From an uncultured Sulfitobacter sp. (GTDB lineage Bacteria > Pseudomonadota > Alphaproteobacteria > Rhodobacterales > Rhodobacteraceae): 7,815 nt of DNA. Positions within the stretch are counted from its first letter, which is position 1; the number at the start of each line of letters is the position of its first letter. The DNA is taken from positions 1-7,815 of the forward strand of contig CALAIJ010000182.1 of assembly GCA_937923365.1 (NCBI GenBank), in the 5' to 3' direction. Made by a program: the position numbers and the translations under genes. This document shows, piece after piece, positions 1-5,704 of the stretch. The notes under the pieces are model-generated. The model ran no database searches. It saw only the letters and a list, made by a program, of their open reading frames with translations, and was not told where the DNA came from.

Positions 1-677
1 GCGGTTTCGCCTTCGCGAAACTCTGCCTTGTCCGAAGCTAGCAGCGCGTCGATGAAGGCTTCGTAGGTGTCTTTGTCCATCGGGCAGTTGAGGTAGGCGG
101 TGCGCTCTTCCTCGGTCTCGCCTTTGTCATAACGCGACTGCATCCATGCTTTTTCCATGTCGATACTATCGGCGTAGACGATGGGTGCGATGGCATCAAA
201 AAAGGCCAGTGCTTCGGCGCCTGTCTCTGCCGCGATGGCGTCGGCCAATGCGCCAGAGGTCAGAGGGCCTGTTGCGATGATCCAATGACCCTCGCTGGGT
301 AACTCTTTGATTTCGTTATAATCCACAGTGATGTTCGGGTGCGCCATCAGGGCGTCCGTCACCGATTGCGCGAAAGGGTCGCGGTCAACGGCCAGCGCGC
401 CACCTGCAGGCAGGCGGTGTTGGTCGGCAGTGGCCATGATCAACCCGTTGGCTGCGCGCATTTCCCAATGCAACAGGCCCACAGCGTTTTGCTCACTGTC
501 GTCCGAGCGGAAGGAGTTCGAACACACCATCTCGCCCAGCAATCCGGTCTGGTGGGCAAAGGTGCCAACCTTGGGGCGCATTTCATGGATGACCACGTTC
601 AGCCCTGCGTGCGCGGCCTGCCATGCGGCTTCGGAACCTGCCATGCCGCCGCCAATGATATGTAATGTCTCCGTCAT
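1..677 (-). CDS. trmFO: TrmFO, folate/FAD-dependent tRNA (uracil-54-C5)-methyltransferase, N-terminal part
   Basis: This cytoplasmic enzyme makes ribothymidine at position 54 in the T-loop of tRNA. It uses methylenetetrahydrofolate as carbon donor and FAD as reductant. The visible 225 codons begin with a beta strand followed by a [11 protein letters not shown] dinucleotide-binding loop (residues 9-19). The family signature follows: HEMRP (31-35), [19 protein letters not shown] (41-59, including Cys52), the [10 protein letters not shown] segment (133-142) and YLNCPMDK (195-202). The family is about 450 residues long, so roughly half is present; the C-terminal part, probably with the second functional cysteine, lies beyond the left edge. 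The start is the ATG at 677, which places the FAD motif next to the N terminus as in homologues. No Shine-Dalgarno sequence precedes it, and a promoter-like sequence lies so close that the mRNA may be leaderless. Family assignment is near certain. Confidence 0.96.
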   Translation of the reverse strand, partial: MTETLHIIGGGMAGSEAAWQAAHAGLNVVIHEMRPKVGTFAHQTGLLGEMVCSNSFRSDDSEQNAVGLLHWEMRAANGLIMATADQHRLPAGGALAVDRDPFAQSVTDALMAHPNITVDYNEIKELPSEGHWIIATGPLTSGALADAIAAETGAEALAFFDAIAPIVYADSIDMEKAWMQSRYDKGETEEERTAYLNCPMDKDTYEAFIDALLASDKAEFREGET

Positions 678-684
678 GCTGCGG

Positions 685-713
685 GATGTAGGGCAGGGTG
701 CCACATGGTGCAA
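685..713 (-). promoter_or_regulatory. candidate sigma-70-type promoter of trmFO
   Basis: On the minus strand, TTGCAC (713-708) and TACATC (690-685) are separated by exactly 17 bases. The expected transcription start is about base 678-677, the first base of the trmFO ATG. The boxes are imperfect matches, so this is inference from spacing and from the lack of a ribosome binding site. Confidence 0.35.
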
Positions 714-780
714 GCGCCTATGGGCTGCGATCCTGCGACCAACCGAAGCGGGTCAACGCGGCACATATTCTGGAGAGGGG

Positions 781-860
781 ATTTTGGGGTCGCCGCTGCG
801 GGAATAGTCGATCAGTGAGAGCTGATCTGGAGGGACCTTCCGCCCACGGCGACCCAAAAT
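781..860. repeat. nested inverted repeat / large potential hairpin between the peroxidase gene and trmFO
   Basis: The outer arms are 781-804 and 838-860. ATTTTGGG and TCGCCG in the left arm pair with CGGCGA and CCCAAAAT in the right arm, with one bulged G. After an internal loop, GGAA (801-804) pairs with TTCC (838-841). Within the loop is a perfect inner hairpin, GATCAG (810-815), TGAGAG, CTGATC (822-827). A third ATTTTGGG copy lies at 924-931. No U-run follows either strand as in a classical terminator, and no target-site duplication is visible. It could be a structured 3' end for the peroxidase mRNA, a small RNA, or a degenerate mobile-repeat remnant. Confidence 0.55.
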
Positions 861-865
861 GGTCA

Positions 866-879
866 GACGCCTTGGCGTC
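866..879. repeat. short GC-rich dyad
   Basis: GACGCC and GGCGTC are separated by TT, giving a compact symmetric element. On the minus strand it lies about 105 bases past the peroxidase stop codon and 5 bases before the large nested repeat. No T-tract adjoins it, so it is not called a terminator. Confidence 0.4.
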
Positions 880-984
880 CCGTGTCTTACTTGTGCCCTA
901 TTTCTGCCCGATTTGCCAGAGGAATTTTGGGAACAATATTAACCAAATTTGGAAACAGTTGGGGAAGGTCCGCGAGATTCGTGC

Positions 985-2289
985 CTAGGAAGGGTCCAGT
1001 GGCAACCCAGAGGGGAGCGCCGCAGGGGCGCCTAACGCATGAGCAGGTGAGATTTCATCGGTCAGCGCATTCAGAAATGCCATAATTTGGGCAACCTCCG
1101 CGTCAGACAGCGCCACGTCCACAATCTCGATTGCGGCGGCGATGCGGATCATCTCGTCCTGATCGTCCAGTGCTTCGAAGTCGGCCACTTCCAGACCGTC
1201 CGTCAGCACCGCGTCAGAGCGATCATAGGTCGTCAGCCCCGTCAGCGCGTCAAGGTGGTGGCGTACCATGCCCTCAAGCGAGGCATAGGCCCCGTTGTGG
1301 CCGTAGGGCGCGGTCAGTGCCACGTTGCGCAAAGTAGGCGTGCGGAAACGGTAGCGATCTGCGGGCACGCCCGTCACCATGCCCCGGCCCGTGTCAGCGT
1401 AGGGGGAGTGGGCGTTCTTGCCGGGGCCGAGTTGCGGCAGGCCAATGGCGTAGAAATCGTGGTCGGTCTGGAAAGCGCCTGCATGGCAGGTGCTGCACCG
1501 CGCTTTGCCGTAGAAAAGCTCCATTCCGGCCTCAGCCTCGCGGGGCAGATCCGCTGTGCCCGCAAGAAACTGGTCAAAGGGGCTTTGCGTCGCGCGGAAT
1601 TCCACCGAGATATAGGCGGCCAAGGCGGCACCAATATCGGTGATGTGCAGGCTCTCGCGGTCAAGGGCCGTAAAGCGCCTGCTGTATTCCGGCACAGATT
1701 GCACGCGTTTGGCCAGCATGTTCCACGCGCCGTTTGGTCCCAGAATGCGGTCTGCGGCGATGGCGTCGGCCACCGGATTTTCACCGGGCTGGCCTGCCAT
1801 TTCATCGGGGGACAGGATCGGCAGGATGTTTTGCGCAGCAAGCGCCGAAGGCACGGGCCGTTCCAGTGTGCGGCCTTCGGGCATACGGATGCCGTACATG
1901 GCTTTTGCGTCGATCTCCGTGCGGCCATCATGGAACATCACGCCAAACTCTTTGGCGCCAAGATTGAACAGGGCGGGGGCGTTGCGCGGAATGCGCGCAT
2001 GCGGCTTGTTGCTGGCATCCACAGCGCGCTTGGTGCCAAGACCCGCGCCGCCTTCGCCTATGGACAATGACATCGCGTCAGAGGTGCCAAGCGTGGGATG
2101 ATGGCAGGTGGCACAAGCGATATTCTGGTTGCCCGACAGGATCGGGTCAAAGAACAGGTCGCGGCCCAGCAGGACCAGCTCCGCGTCAAATTCAGGGAAA
2201 TCCGCGTCTGTGACAGGTGCAGGCAACGGGCCTGCCCACAGGGAAGTGGATACCAAGGCCCCGAGGGCCAGAACACTTGTAAAACGCAT
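985..2289 (-). CDS. secreted di-heme cytochrome c peroxidase / MauG-family protein
   Basis: This is a periplasmic di-heme c-type protein of the bacterial cytochrome c peroxidase/MauG superfamily, whose peroxidases reduce H2O2 with electrons from small cytochromes. The 434 residues begin with a short signal peptide (1-19, ending SLWA before GPLPAP). The first heme site is CATCH (59-63) and the second is CSTCH (265-269), one in each cytochrome-like domain. Other family landmarks are LGRDLFFDP (41-49), MFHDGRTE (118-125) and RTPTLRNVALTAPYGHNGAY (316-335). The last domain ends with the usual MAFLNALTD helix (403-411) and a Pro/Ala-rich tail. It is longer than classical CcpA enzymes (around 340 residues). 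The ATG at 2289 is preceded by GGAGAG at a good distance and gives a clean signal peptide. Whether it is a peroxidase or a MauG-like protein oxidase cannot be decided here: no amine dehydrogenase genes lie nearby, which favours peroxidase. It appears to be transcribed alone. Confidence 0.9.
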   Translation of the reverse strand: MRFTSVLALGALVSTSLWAGPLPAPVTDADFPEFDAELVLLGRDLFFDPILSGNQNIACATCHHPTLGTSDAMSLSIGEGGAGLGTKRAVDASNKPHARIPRNAPALFNLGAKEFGVMFHDGRTEIDAKAMYGIRMPEGRTLERPVPSALAAQNILPILSPDEMAGQPGENPVADAIAADRILGPNGAWNMLAKRVQSVPEYSRRFTALDRESLHITDIGAALAAYISVEFRATQSPFDQFLAGTADLPREAEAGMELFYGKARCSTCHAGAFQTDHDFYAIGLPQLGPGKNAHSPYADTGRGMVTGVPADRYRFRTPTLRNVALTAPYGHNGAYASLEGMVRHHLDALTGLTTYDRSDAVLTDGLEVADFEALDDQDEMIRIAAAIEIVDVALSDAEVAQIMAFLNALTDEISPAHALGAPAALPSGLPLDPS

Positions 2290-2301
2290 GAGGTCTCTCC
2301 G

Positions 2302-2317
2302 ATCACGATCCCGTGAT
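2302..2317. repeat. 6-bp inverted repeat in the leader of the peroxidase gene
   Basis: ATCACG (2302-2307) and CGTGAT (2312-2317) are separated by four bases, just upstream of the GGAGAG ribosome binding site of the peroxidase gene. It could be an operator half-site pair or a small leader hairpin. The function is not known. Confidence 0.35.
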
Positions 2318-2337
2318 ACTCATGCCTCAATACGGCC

Positions 2338-2356
2338 AAATTTCGAAGAAATTTCG
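2338..2356. promoter_or_regulatory. 8-bp direct repeat with one-helical-turn spacing upstream of the peroxidase gene
   Basis: AAATTTCG occurs at 2338-2345 and again at 2349-2356, with three bases between, so the repeat period is 11 bp. It lies about 50-67 bases upstream of the peroxidase ATG, where an activator or repressor could sit. A perfect GAAATTTC palindrome (2348-2355) overlaps the second copy. Called as a candidate regulatory site only; no known regulator consensus was matched. Confidence 0.35.
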
Positions 2357-2402
2357 GTGAAACAGTGAATCAGGGCTTTGGAAACAATGGCTGACGCGGA
2401 CG

Positions 2403-3188
2403 TTATTGAGACCAGTCGGGATCGCGCTTCTCCAAAAAGGCGTCGATGCCTTCCTTGGTGTCTGCATAGCCCATGTTTTCGACCATCACGTCGCCGGTAA
2501 AGGCATAGGCATCGGCCACGGGCATTTGCAACTGCTCGTAAAAAGCGCGTTTGCCGATTTTGACCGCCGCACCCAGCTTGCTGGCGATCAGGTCTGCCAT
2601 CGCCGCTGTCTCCTTTTGCAGTGCATCCGCTGATACAGCGCGGTTGATCAGGCCCAATTCAGCCGCACGGGCCGCGTTGATGAAGGTACCAGTGGTCAGC
2701 ATTTCAAACGCCTGTTTGCGCGGAATATTGCGGCTCAGCGCCACCATCGGGGTTGAGCAGAACAATCCGATGTTCACGCCGTTCACGCCAAAGCGGGTGT
2801 CCTGCGCCGCCATGGCCAGATCGCAGGTCGCCACCAACTGGCAGCCCGCCGCTGTGGCAATCCCGTGGACGGAGGCGATGACAGGTTGCGGCATCGACTG
2901 GATGCGGGCCATGACGCGCGCGCAGCGGTCAAAGAGGTCCTTGAAGGCGGCAGCCCCACCATCCTCGGCCTGGCGCATGGCAGTCATCTGGCGCAAGTCG
3001 TGGCCTGCACAGAACGCCTTGCCGCTGCCGGACAGGGTCACGACACGGGTGGCTGGGTCATCGGCCAAGCCATCCAGTGTCTCTTGCAAAGCCGCCAGCA
3101 TCTCGTCCGAGAGGGCATTCAACCGCTCCGGCGCGTTCATCACCAGATCGGTCACAGCACCACGTTGCGTCACTTCCAGAATTGCCAT
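2403..3188 (-). CDS. crotonase-fold protein, ECHDC3-like (annotated as enoyl-CoA hydratase)
   Basis: This 261-residue protein belongs to the enoyl-CoA hydratase/isomerase (crotonase) superfamily, which binds acyl-CoA and stabilises an enolate in an oxyanion hole. The first oxyanion segment is GKAFCAGHDLRQM (56-68) and the second is HGIATAAGCQLVATCDLAMA (108-127). These and LFCSTPMVALSRNIPRKQAF (142-161) resemble the ECHDC3 subgroup. Compared with classical hydratases, the first catalytic Glu is replaced by Gln117, and the second, normally in an FGxPE motif, aligns with Gly137 in FGVNGVNIG. Water addition by the standard mechanism is therefore unlikely; another acyl-CoA reaction or a binding role is possible. 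The ATG at 3188 has GGGGAG nine bases upstream. It is divergent from a thioesterase gene with only 59 bases between. The fold is certain, the substrate unknown. Confidence 0.9.
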   Translation of the reverse strand: MAILEVTQRGAVTDLVMNAPERLNALSDEMLAALQETLDGLADDPATRVVTLSGSGKAFCAGHDLRQMTAMRQAEDGGAAAFKDLFDRCARVMARIQSMPQPVIASVHGIATAAGCQLVATCDLAMAAQDTRFGVNGVNIGLFCSTPMVALSRNIPRKQAFEMLTTGTFINAARAAELGLINRAVSADALQKETAAMADLIASKLGAAVKIGKRAFYEQLQMPVADAYAFTGDVMVENMGYADTKEGIDAFLEKRDPDWSQ

Positions 3189-3247
3189 CTTGCGTGTCTC
3201 CCCTTGATCGGGCCAACTCTATGCCAAGCAAAGGCGAGGGGACAAGT
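3189..3247. promoter_or_regulatory. compact divergent promoter region, crotonase/thioesterase
   Basis: These 59 bases hold both ribosome binding sites: AAGGGGAG on the minus strand for the crotonase and GAGGGG (3236-3241) on the plus strand for the thioesterase. Little room remains for two separate promoters, so at least one probably starts inside or overlaps the other gene. I could not identify convincing -35/-10 pairs. Confidence 0.4.
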
Positions 3248-3673
3248 ATGACCGTGGTGATGAACGCGCAGGATTTGCAGGCATTCATGCGGGAGGTCTT
3301 CCAGCAGATGGCGGATGACTTCGCGGTTGATCATGTAGATGAGGAAGGCGTCACCATGCGCCTGTTGACCGCAGAGCGGCATTTGCGCCCGGGTGGGACG
3401 GTATCGGGGCCCGCGATGTTCGGCCTTGCCGATGTCACCGCCTATCTGGTCACGCTCAGCCGGATTGGCCCCAAGGCGCTGGCCGTCACCACCAATTGCT
3501 CCATTGATTTTATGCGTAAACCCGTTGCGGGCGTCGATCTGGTCGCCAAGGGGCGGTTGCTGAAACTGGGCAAGCAATTGTCGGTCAGTGACGTTCTGAT
3601 CTATTCCGAAGGGTCGGACAAGGTTGTCGCACGGGCGTCCTTGACCTATGCCATCCCGCCCAGCGGCGTCTAA
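3248..3673 (+). CDS. PaaI-type hotdog-fold acyl-CoA thioesterase
   Basis: This 141-residue single-domain protein has the length and motif layout of the PaaI/YbgC-like hotdog thioesterases, which cleave acyl- or aryl-CoA esters in the cytoplasm, usually as tetramers. The key segment is RPGGTVSGPAMFGLADVTAY (47-66), matching the family pattern of a Gly-rich turn followed by the long hotdog helix; Asp62 sits where the catalytic acidic residue is often found. TTNCSIDFMRKPVAG (81-95) is the following strand. The family's usual HGG is here SGP, so the active-site details differ from E. coli PaaI. The start is the ATG at 3248, preceded by GAGGGG six bases upstream; the frame is open further upstream, but that part is the crotonase gene read antisense. 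It is divergent from the crotonase, suggesting shared CoA-ester metabolism. Its stop overlaps the stop of the opposite-strand zinc-ribbon gene. Confidence 0.85.
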   Translation: MTVVMNAQDLQAFMREVFQQMADDFAVDHVDEEGVTMRLLTAERHLRPGGTVSGPAMFGLADVTAYLVTLSRIGPKALAVTTNCSIDFMRKPVAGVDLVAKGRLLKLGKQLSVSDVLIYSEGSDKVVARASLTYAIPPSGV

Positions 3674-4728
3674 AGCAAGCCTCCCGCCCCCCACGCCCAG
3701 CCAATCGCGATCATGCCCGCAGACAGCAGCGCAGAGAAACCGGCAATTTTCCACTTGGAAAAGGGCCGTTCGCCAAAGGTGCGCCCGTCAATGCCCGAGA
3801 CTACGACCTTCATGTCGCGATCCCCGTAGGTGTAGTGCAGCATCCAGACAGGCAGCAGGATACGGCGGTAGTGCACGCCCGTCGTGTCCGTCTGGTAGCG
3901 GATGGCATGCACGCCGCGCTTGTTGATGTGGCGCTTGATGCGGTTGCGGATCAGCAGTTTCTTGTCCGCTTCATTGGCCGCAAGCCCTTGGGGCACCGAC
4001 TGGTGGTGCCGCTCTGCCGCAAAGCCTGCCAGATATCCCGCACGGTAAGGGCGCAGCTCAGAAGGGTCAAAGTCATGCAGGATGCCATCGCGGATCAGGG
4101 GCGTGACATGCGGGCTGGCAGGCATCAGCAGATCATCAAACGTGATGTCCAAGCGCCCAGACACGCTGTGGGTGCGCCGATCATCGCCACTGCCTGTGGT
4201 GTATTTCGCCCAGTATTCCACCGCCTCGCGGCTATCAAAGGTCCAGAACGGCGCATAGAGCCCCGCGATGCGCGCGCGTGACACGATGCCCGCCAGATCA
4301 TTTGGCGCGCCAAAGCGGCCTTTGACCCAATCCTGGGCCTGCCGCGCGGCAAAGCCTGCATCGGCTTTGAAAGGGATCAGGGCTTTGGTGCGGTAGCCCA
4401 CGTCGCCTGTGCCCAGCACCACTGGCGCGTTGCAGTAAGGGCATTGGTTGGACAGGGCATCCCCGATAAACAGCACTTCGCCGCCACAGCCCTCGCATTG
4501 ATAGGGGCGCCGGTCGGTCAGGACGGGACGATCCAGTTCGGGGGCATCTGCGAAATACTCATGCTCGACTGCGGCCATCGCGTCATCGGGCGTCTCCAGC
4601 CCGTAGGTCGTGCCGCAACTGAGGCAGGTCAAAGCCTCTTGCACGGGCGAATAGGTGCATTGACCGGCACAGGTCAGGCATTTGAGGTCCGCTTGTTCGA
4701 CCTGAAGGGAAAGATCCTGAGAGGGCAT
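3670..4728 (-). CDS. double zinc-ribbon protein with C-terminal membrane anchor, function unknown
   Basis: The 352-residue product has two four-cysteine zinc ribbons at the N terminus: CLTC (17-20) with CLSC (35-38), and CEGC (78-81) with CPYC (96-99). A roughly 210-residue middle region matches nothing I can name; it is rich in aromatic and basic residues, with LYAPFWTFDS near 160 and RILLPVWMLHYTYGDRDMKV near 290. One hydrophobic helix ends the chain (about 327-349), so this looks like an inner-membrane protein with cytoplasmic zinc ribbons. Homologues are often labelled 'primosomal protein N'', which is misleading because no helicase motif is present. The start is the ATG at 4728: it shares its A with the TGA of the upstream gene (TGATG), implying translational coupling. 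A TTG one codon earlier is less likely. The stop at 3670-3672 overlaps the convergent thioesterase stop. Confidence 0.8.
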   Translation of the reverse strand: MPSQDLSLQVEQADLKCLTCAGQCTYSPVQEALTCLSCGTTYGLETPDDAMAAVEHEYFADAPELDRPVLTDRRPYQCEGCGGEVLFIGDALSNQCPYCNAPVVLGTGDVGYRTKALIPFKADAGFAARQAQDWVKGRFGAPNDLAGIVSRARIAGLYAPFWTFDSREAVEYWAKYTTGSGDDRRTHSVSGRLDITFDDLLMPASPHVTPLIRDGILHDFDPSELRPYRAGYLAGFAAERHHQSVPQGLAANEADKKLLIRNRIKRHINKRGVHAIRYQTDTTGVHYRRILLPVWMLHYTYGDRDMKVVVSGIDGRTFGERPFSKWKIAGFSALLSAGMIAIGWAWGAGGLL

Positions 4729-5036
4729 CAATCGCTCTCTGCCAAGGCGGCGGCGATCTCAAGCAGGATGCGCAGGCGCAGCCATGCGCGGTCCACCGCA
4801 CCGGCCAGATCGTCGGTGACATGCCAATCCCCAAGGATGGTTGCGCAAAACCATGTGGCCATCAGCCAGAACGCGATCAGGCTCCACCCGCTGATGGTGC
4901 GGATCGCCCCGGCTGAGCCTTGGCGCAACTCGTGCTTTGCCTCGCGGACCCGGATCAGTTTGACCACGGCTGGCATGCCAACAGCCGTGCTAAGGGCCAA
5001 AAGCAGGGCAGCGCAGAGGAGGGGGGCAAGGGACAT
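4728..5036 (-). CDS. small two-helix membrane protein, coupled to the zinc-ribbon gene
   Basis: This 102-residue protein is of unrecognised family. It has a hydrophobic helix at about 4-25, a positively charged loop (26-47, with Lys26, Arg29, Arg31, Lys34, Arg38 and Arg46), a second helix at about 48-69 and a C-terminal stretch (72-100) that looks like an amphipathic helix. By the positive-inside rule the loop is cytoplasmic and both ends face the periplasm. Its TGA overlaps the ATG of the zinc-ribbon gene by one base, so the two are almost certainly made together and may interact. The ATG at 5036 lacks a clear Shine-Dalgarno sequence, but the next Met (21) would remove the first helix, so the first ATG is preferred. 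It is divergent from rplM across a 204-bp gap. Confidence 0.72.
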   Translation of the reverse strand: MSLAPLLCAALLLALSTAVGMPAVVKLIRVREAKHELRQGSAGAIRTISGWSLIAFWLMATWFCATILGDWHVTDDLAGAVDRAWLRLRILLEIAAALAESD

Positions 5037-5084
5037 AAAGGCGACTTTGTTAGGGGAATGGGGTTCAGGGCTGGTTTGAATTGG

Positions 5085-5139
5085 GGTAATATATTACCTT
5101 ATTTGTAAGTGCATGATTTAGCTATGTAAATTACGGTAA
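5085..5139. promoter_or_regulatory. AT-rich control region with perfect palindrome and repeated GTAA/TTAC tetramers
   Basis: A perfect 14-bp palindrome, GGTAATATATTACC, occupies 5085-5098. Six GTAA or TTAC tetramers fall in this stretch: 5086-5089, 5094-5097, 5105-5108, 5126-5129, 5131-5134 and 5136-5139. The heptamer GTAAGTG also occurs twice (5105 and 5136). The region lies between the divergent small-membrane-protein gene and the rplM promoter; its right part falls where an UP element would act on rplM. It could bind a regulator, carry the -10 region of the minus-strand promoter, or simply be promoter-associated AT-rich DNA. Confidence 0.45.
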
Positions 5140-5146
5140 GTGGTGC

Positions 5147-5174
5147 TTGACGCGCCGCAGGGCTCCTCTATAAC
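5147..5174 (+). promoter_or_regulatory. rplM-rpsI promoter
   Basis: TTGACG (5147-5152) and TATAAC (5169-5174) are separated by 16 bases, an excellent housekeeping-sigma match for this group. The predicted start is about 5181, giving a leader of around 60 bases before rplM. The AT-rich DNA just upstream could act as an UP element, as expected for a ribosomal protein operon. Confidence 0.75.
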
Positions 5175-5190
5175 GCAGCAATCTAATTCA

Positions 5191-5217
5191 GCAGTTGTGC
5201 CGTTATTGCACGGCTGC
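5191..5217 (+). promoter_or_regulatory. leader hairpin upstream of rplM, possible autoregulatory element
   Basis: GCAGTTGTGC (5191-5200) pairs along all ten bases with GCACGGCTGC (5208-5217), using two adjacent G-U pairs, and closes a 7-base loop. It begins about ten bases after the predicted transcription start and ends 12 bases before the AGGA ribosome binding site (5230-5233). There is no T-tract, so it is not a terminator. Ribosomal protein L13 is known to regulate its own operon through the leader in E. coli; this hairpin is a candidate for the same role here, by inference from position only. Confidence 0.5.
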
Positions 5218-5240
5218 CTTCCACCAAACAGGATACTTCG

Positions 5241-5702
5241 ATGAAAACCTTCTCTGCAACACCGGCAGACATCGACAAGAAATGGATCATCATTGACGCC
5301 GAAGGCGTCGTGCTGGGCCGTCTTGCGTCGATCATTGCCACCCGCCTGCGCGGCAAGCACAAGCCTTCGTTTACGCCTCACATGGATTGTGGTGACAATG
5401 TTATCGTCATCAACGCCGAGAAAATCCAGATGACCGGCAACAAGCGTCAGGAAAAGTTCTACTGGCACACCGGCCACCCCGGCGGCATCAAAGAGCGCAC
5501 CAAAGAGATGATCCTTGAGGGGCCAAACCCCGAGCGTATCGTCACACTGGCCGTCAAGCGCATGTTGCCCGGCAACCGCCTGAGCCGTCAGATCATGACA
5601 AACCTGCGTGTCTATGCCGGCACCGATCACCCACACGAGGCGCAAAGCCCCGAAGTTCTGGACGTTAAGTCCATGAACAAGAAAAACACGCGGAGCGCAT
5701 AA
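5241..5702 (+). CDS. rplM: 50S ribosomal protein L13
   Basis: L13 is an early-assembly protein of the large ribosomal subunit that binds 23S rRNA. The 153-residue sequence shows the family's hallmarks: [16 protein letters not shown] (15-30), [20 protein letters not shown] (37-56), [12 protein letters not shown] (57-68), the [10 protein letters not shown] loop (78-87) and [13 protein letters not shown] (104-116). The length is slightly above the 142 residues of the E. coli protein, with a short basic C-terminal extension. The ATG at 5241 has AGGA seven bases upstream. It is the first gene of the conserved rplM-rpsI operon; only two bases separate its stop from the rpsI start. Confidence 0.98.
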   Translation: MKTFSATPADIDKKWIIIDAEGVVLGRLASIIATRLRGKHKPSFTPHMDCGDNVIVINAEKIQMTGNKRQEKFYWHTGHPGGIKERTKEMILEGPNPERIVTLAVKRMLPGNRLSRQIMTNLRVYAGTDHPHEAQSPEVLDVKSMNKKNTRSA

Positions 5703-5704
5703 AG

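Larger units (their letters stand above)
678..984. other. intergenic region between trmFO and the peroxidase gene
   Basis: There is no convincing gene in these 307 bases. They contain the trmFO promoter candidate (685-713), the nested inverted repeat (781-860), a GACGCC-TT-GGCGTC dyad (866-879) and a perfect 10-bp palindrome, CCAAATTTGG (943-952), in an AT-rich patch. The peroxidase gene ends at 985, so the dyads are probably transcribed as its 3' end unless it terminates early. A plus-strand open frame crosses the gap but has no start context and no recognisable family. Confidence 0.6.

Noticed and set aside
781..860. Insertion-sequence or MITE ends
   Set aside because: No transposase, no target-site duplication and arms are imperfect; kept only as an unexplained inverted repeat.
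698..988. Plus-strand open frame across the trmFO/peroxidase gap, with a CPIC-like motif
   Set aside because: No ribosome binding site, no second cysteine pair, no recognisable family, and it covers the inverted repeats; more likely chance.
1087..2070. Long plus-strand open frame opposite the peroxidase gene
   Set aside because: It lies antisense to a clear di-heme peroxidase, has no family features and results from GC-rich codon bias on the opposite strand.
985..2289. MauG as a specific name for the di-heme protein
   Set aside because: No methylamine dehydrogenase genes are nearby, and the residues that separate MauG from peroxidases cannot be assigned reliably by eye.
2341..2356. LexA (SOS) box, since TTTC-N7-TTTC has the geometry of the alphaproteobacterial GTTC-N7-GTTC site
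   Set aside because: Both half-sites have T instead of the conserved G, and the downstream gene is not a DNA-damage gene.
3077..3247. Upstream extension of the thioesterase frame to an ATG at 3077
   Set aside because: The extension is antisense to the start of the crotonase gene and lacks hotdog sequence; the ATG at 3248 has a good ribosome binding site and gives the usual family length.
4726..4731. TTG at 4731 as start of the zinc-ribbon gene
   Set aside because: The next codon is ATG and forms the TGATG coupling overlap with the upstream gene, a much more plausible start.
5085..5098. Zur (zinc regulator) box, tempting because of the neighbouring zinc-ribbon gene
   Set aside because: The palindrome lacks the half-site sequence and spacing of known Zur sites; AT-rich palindromy alone is not enough.
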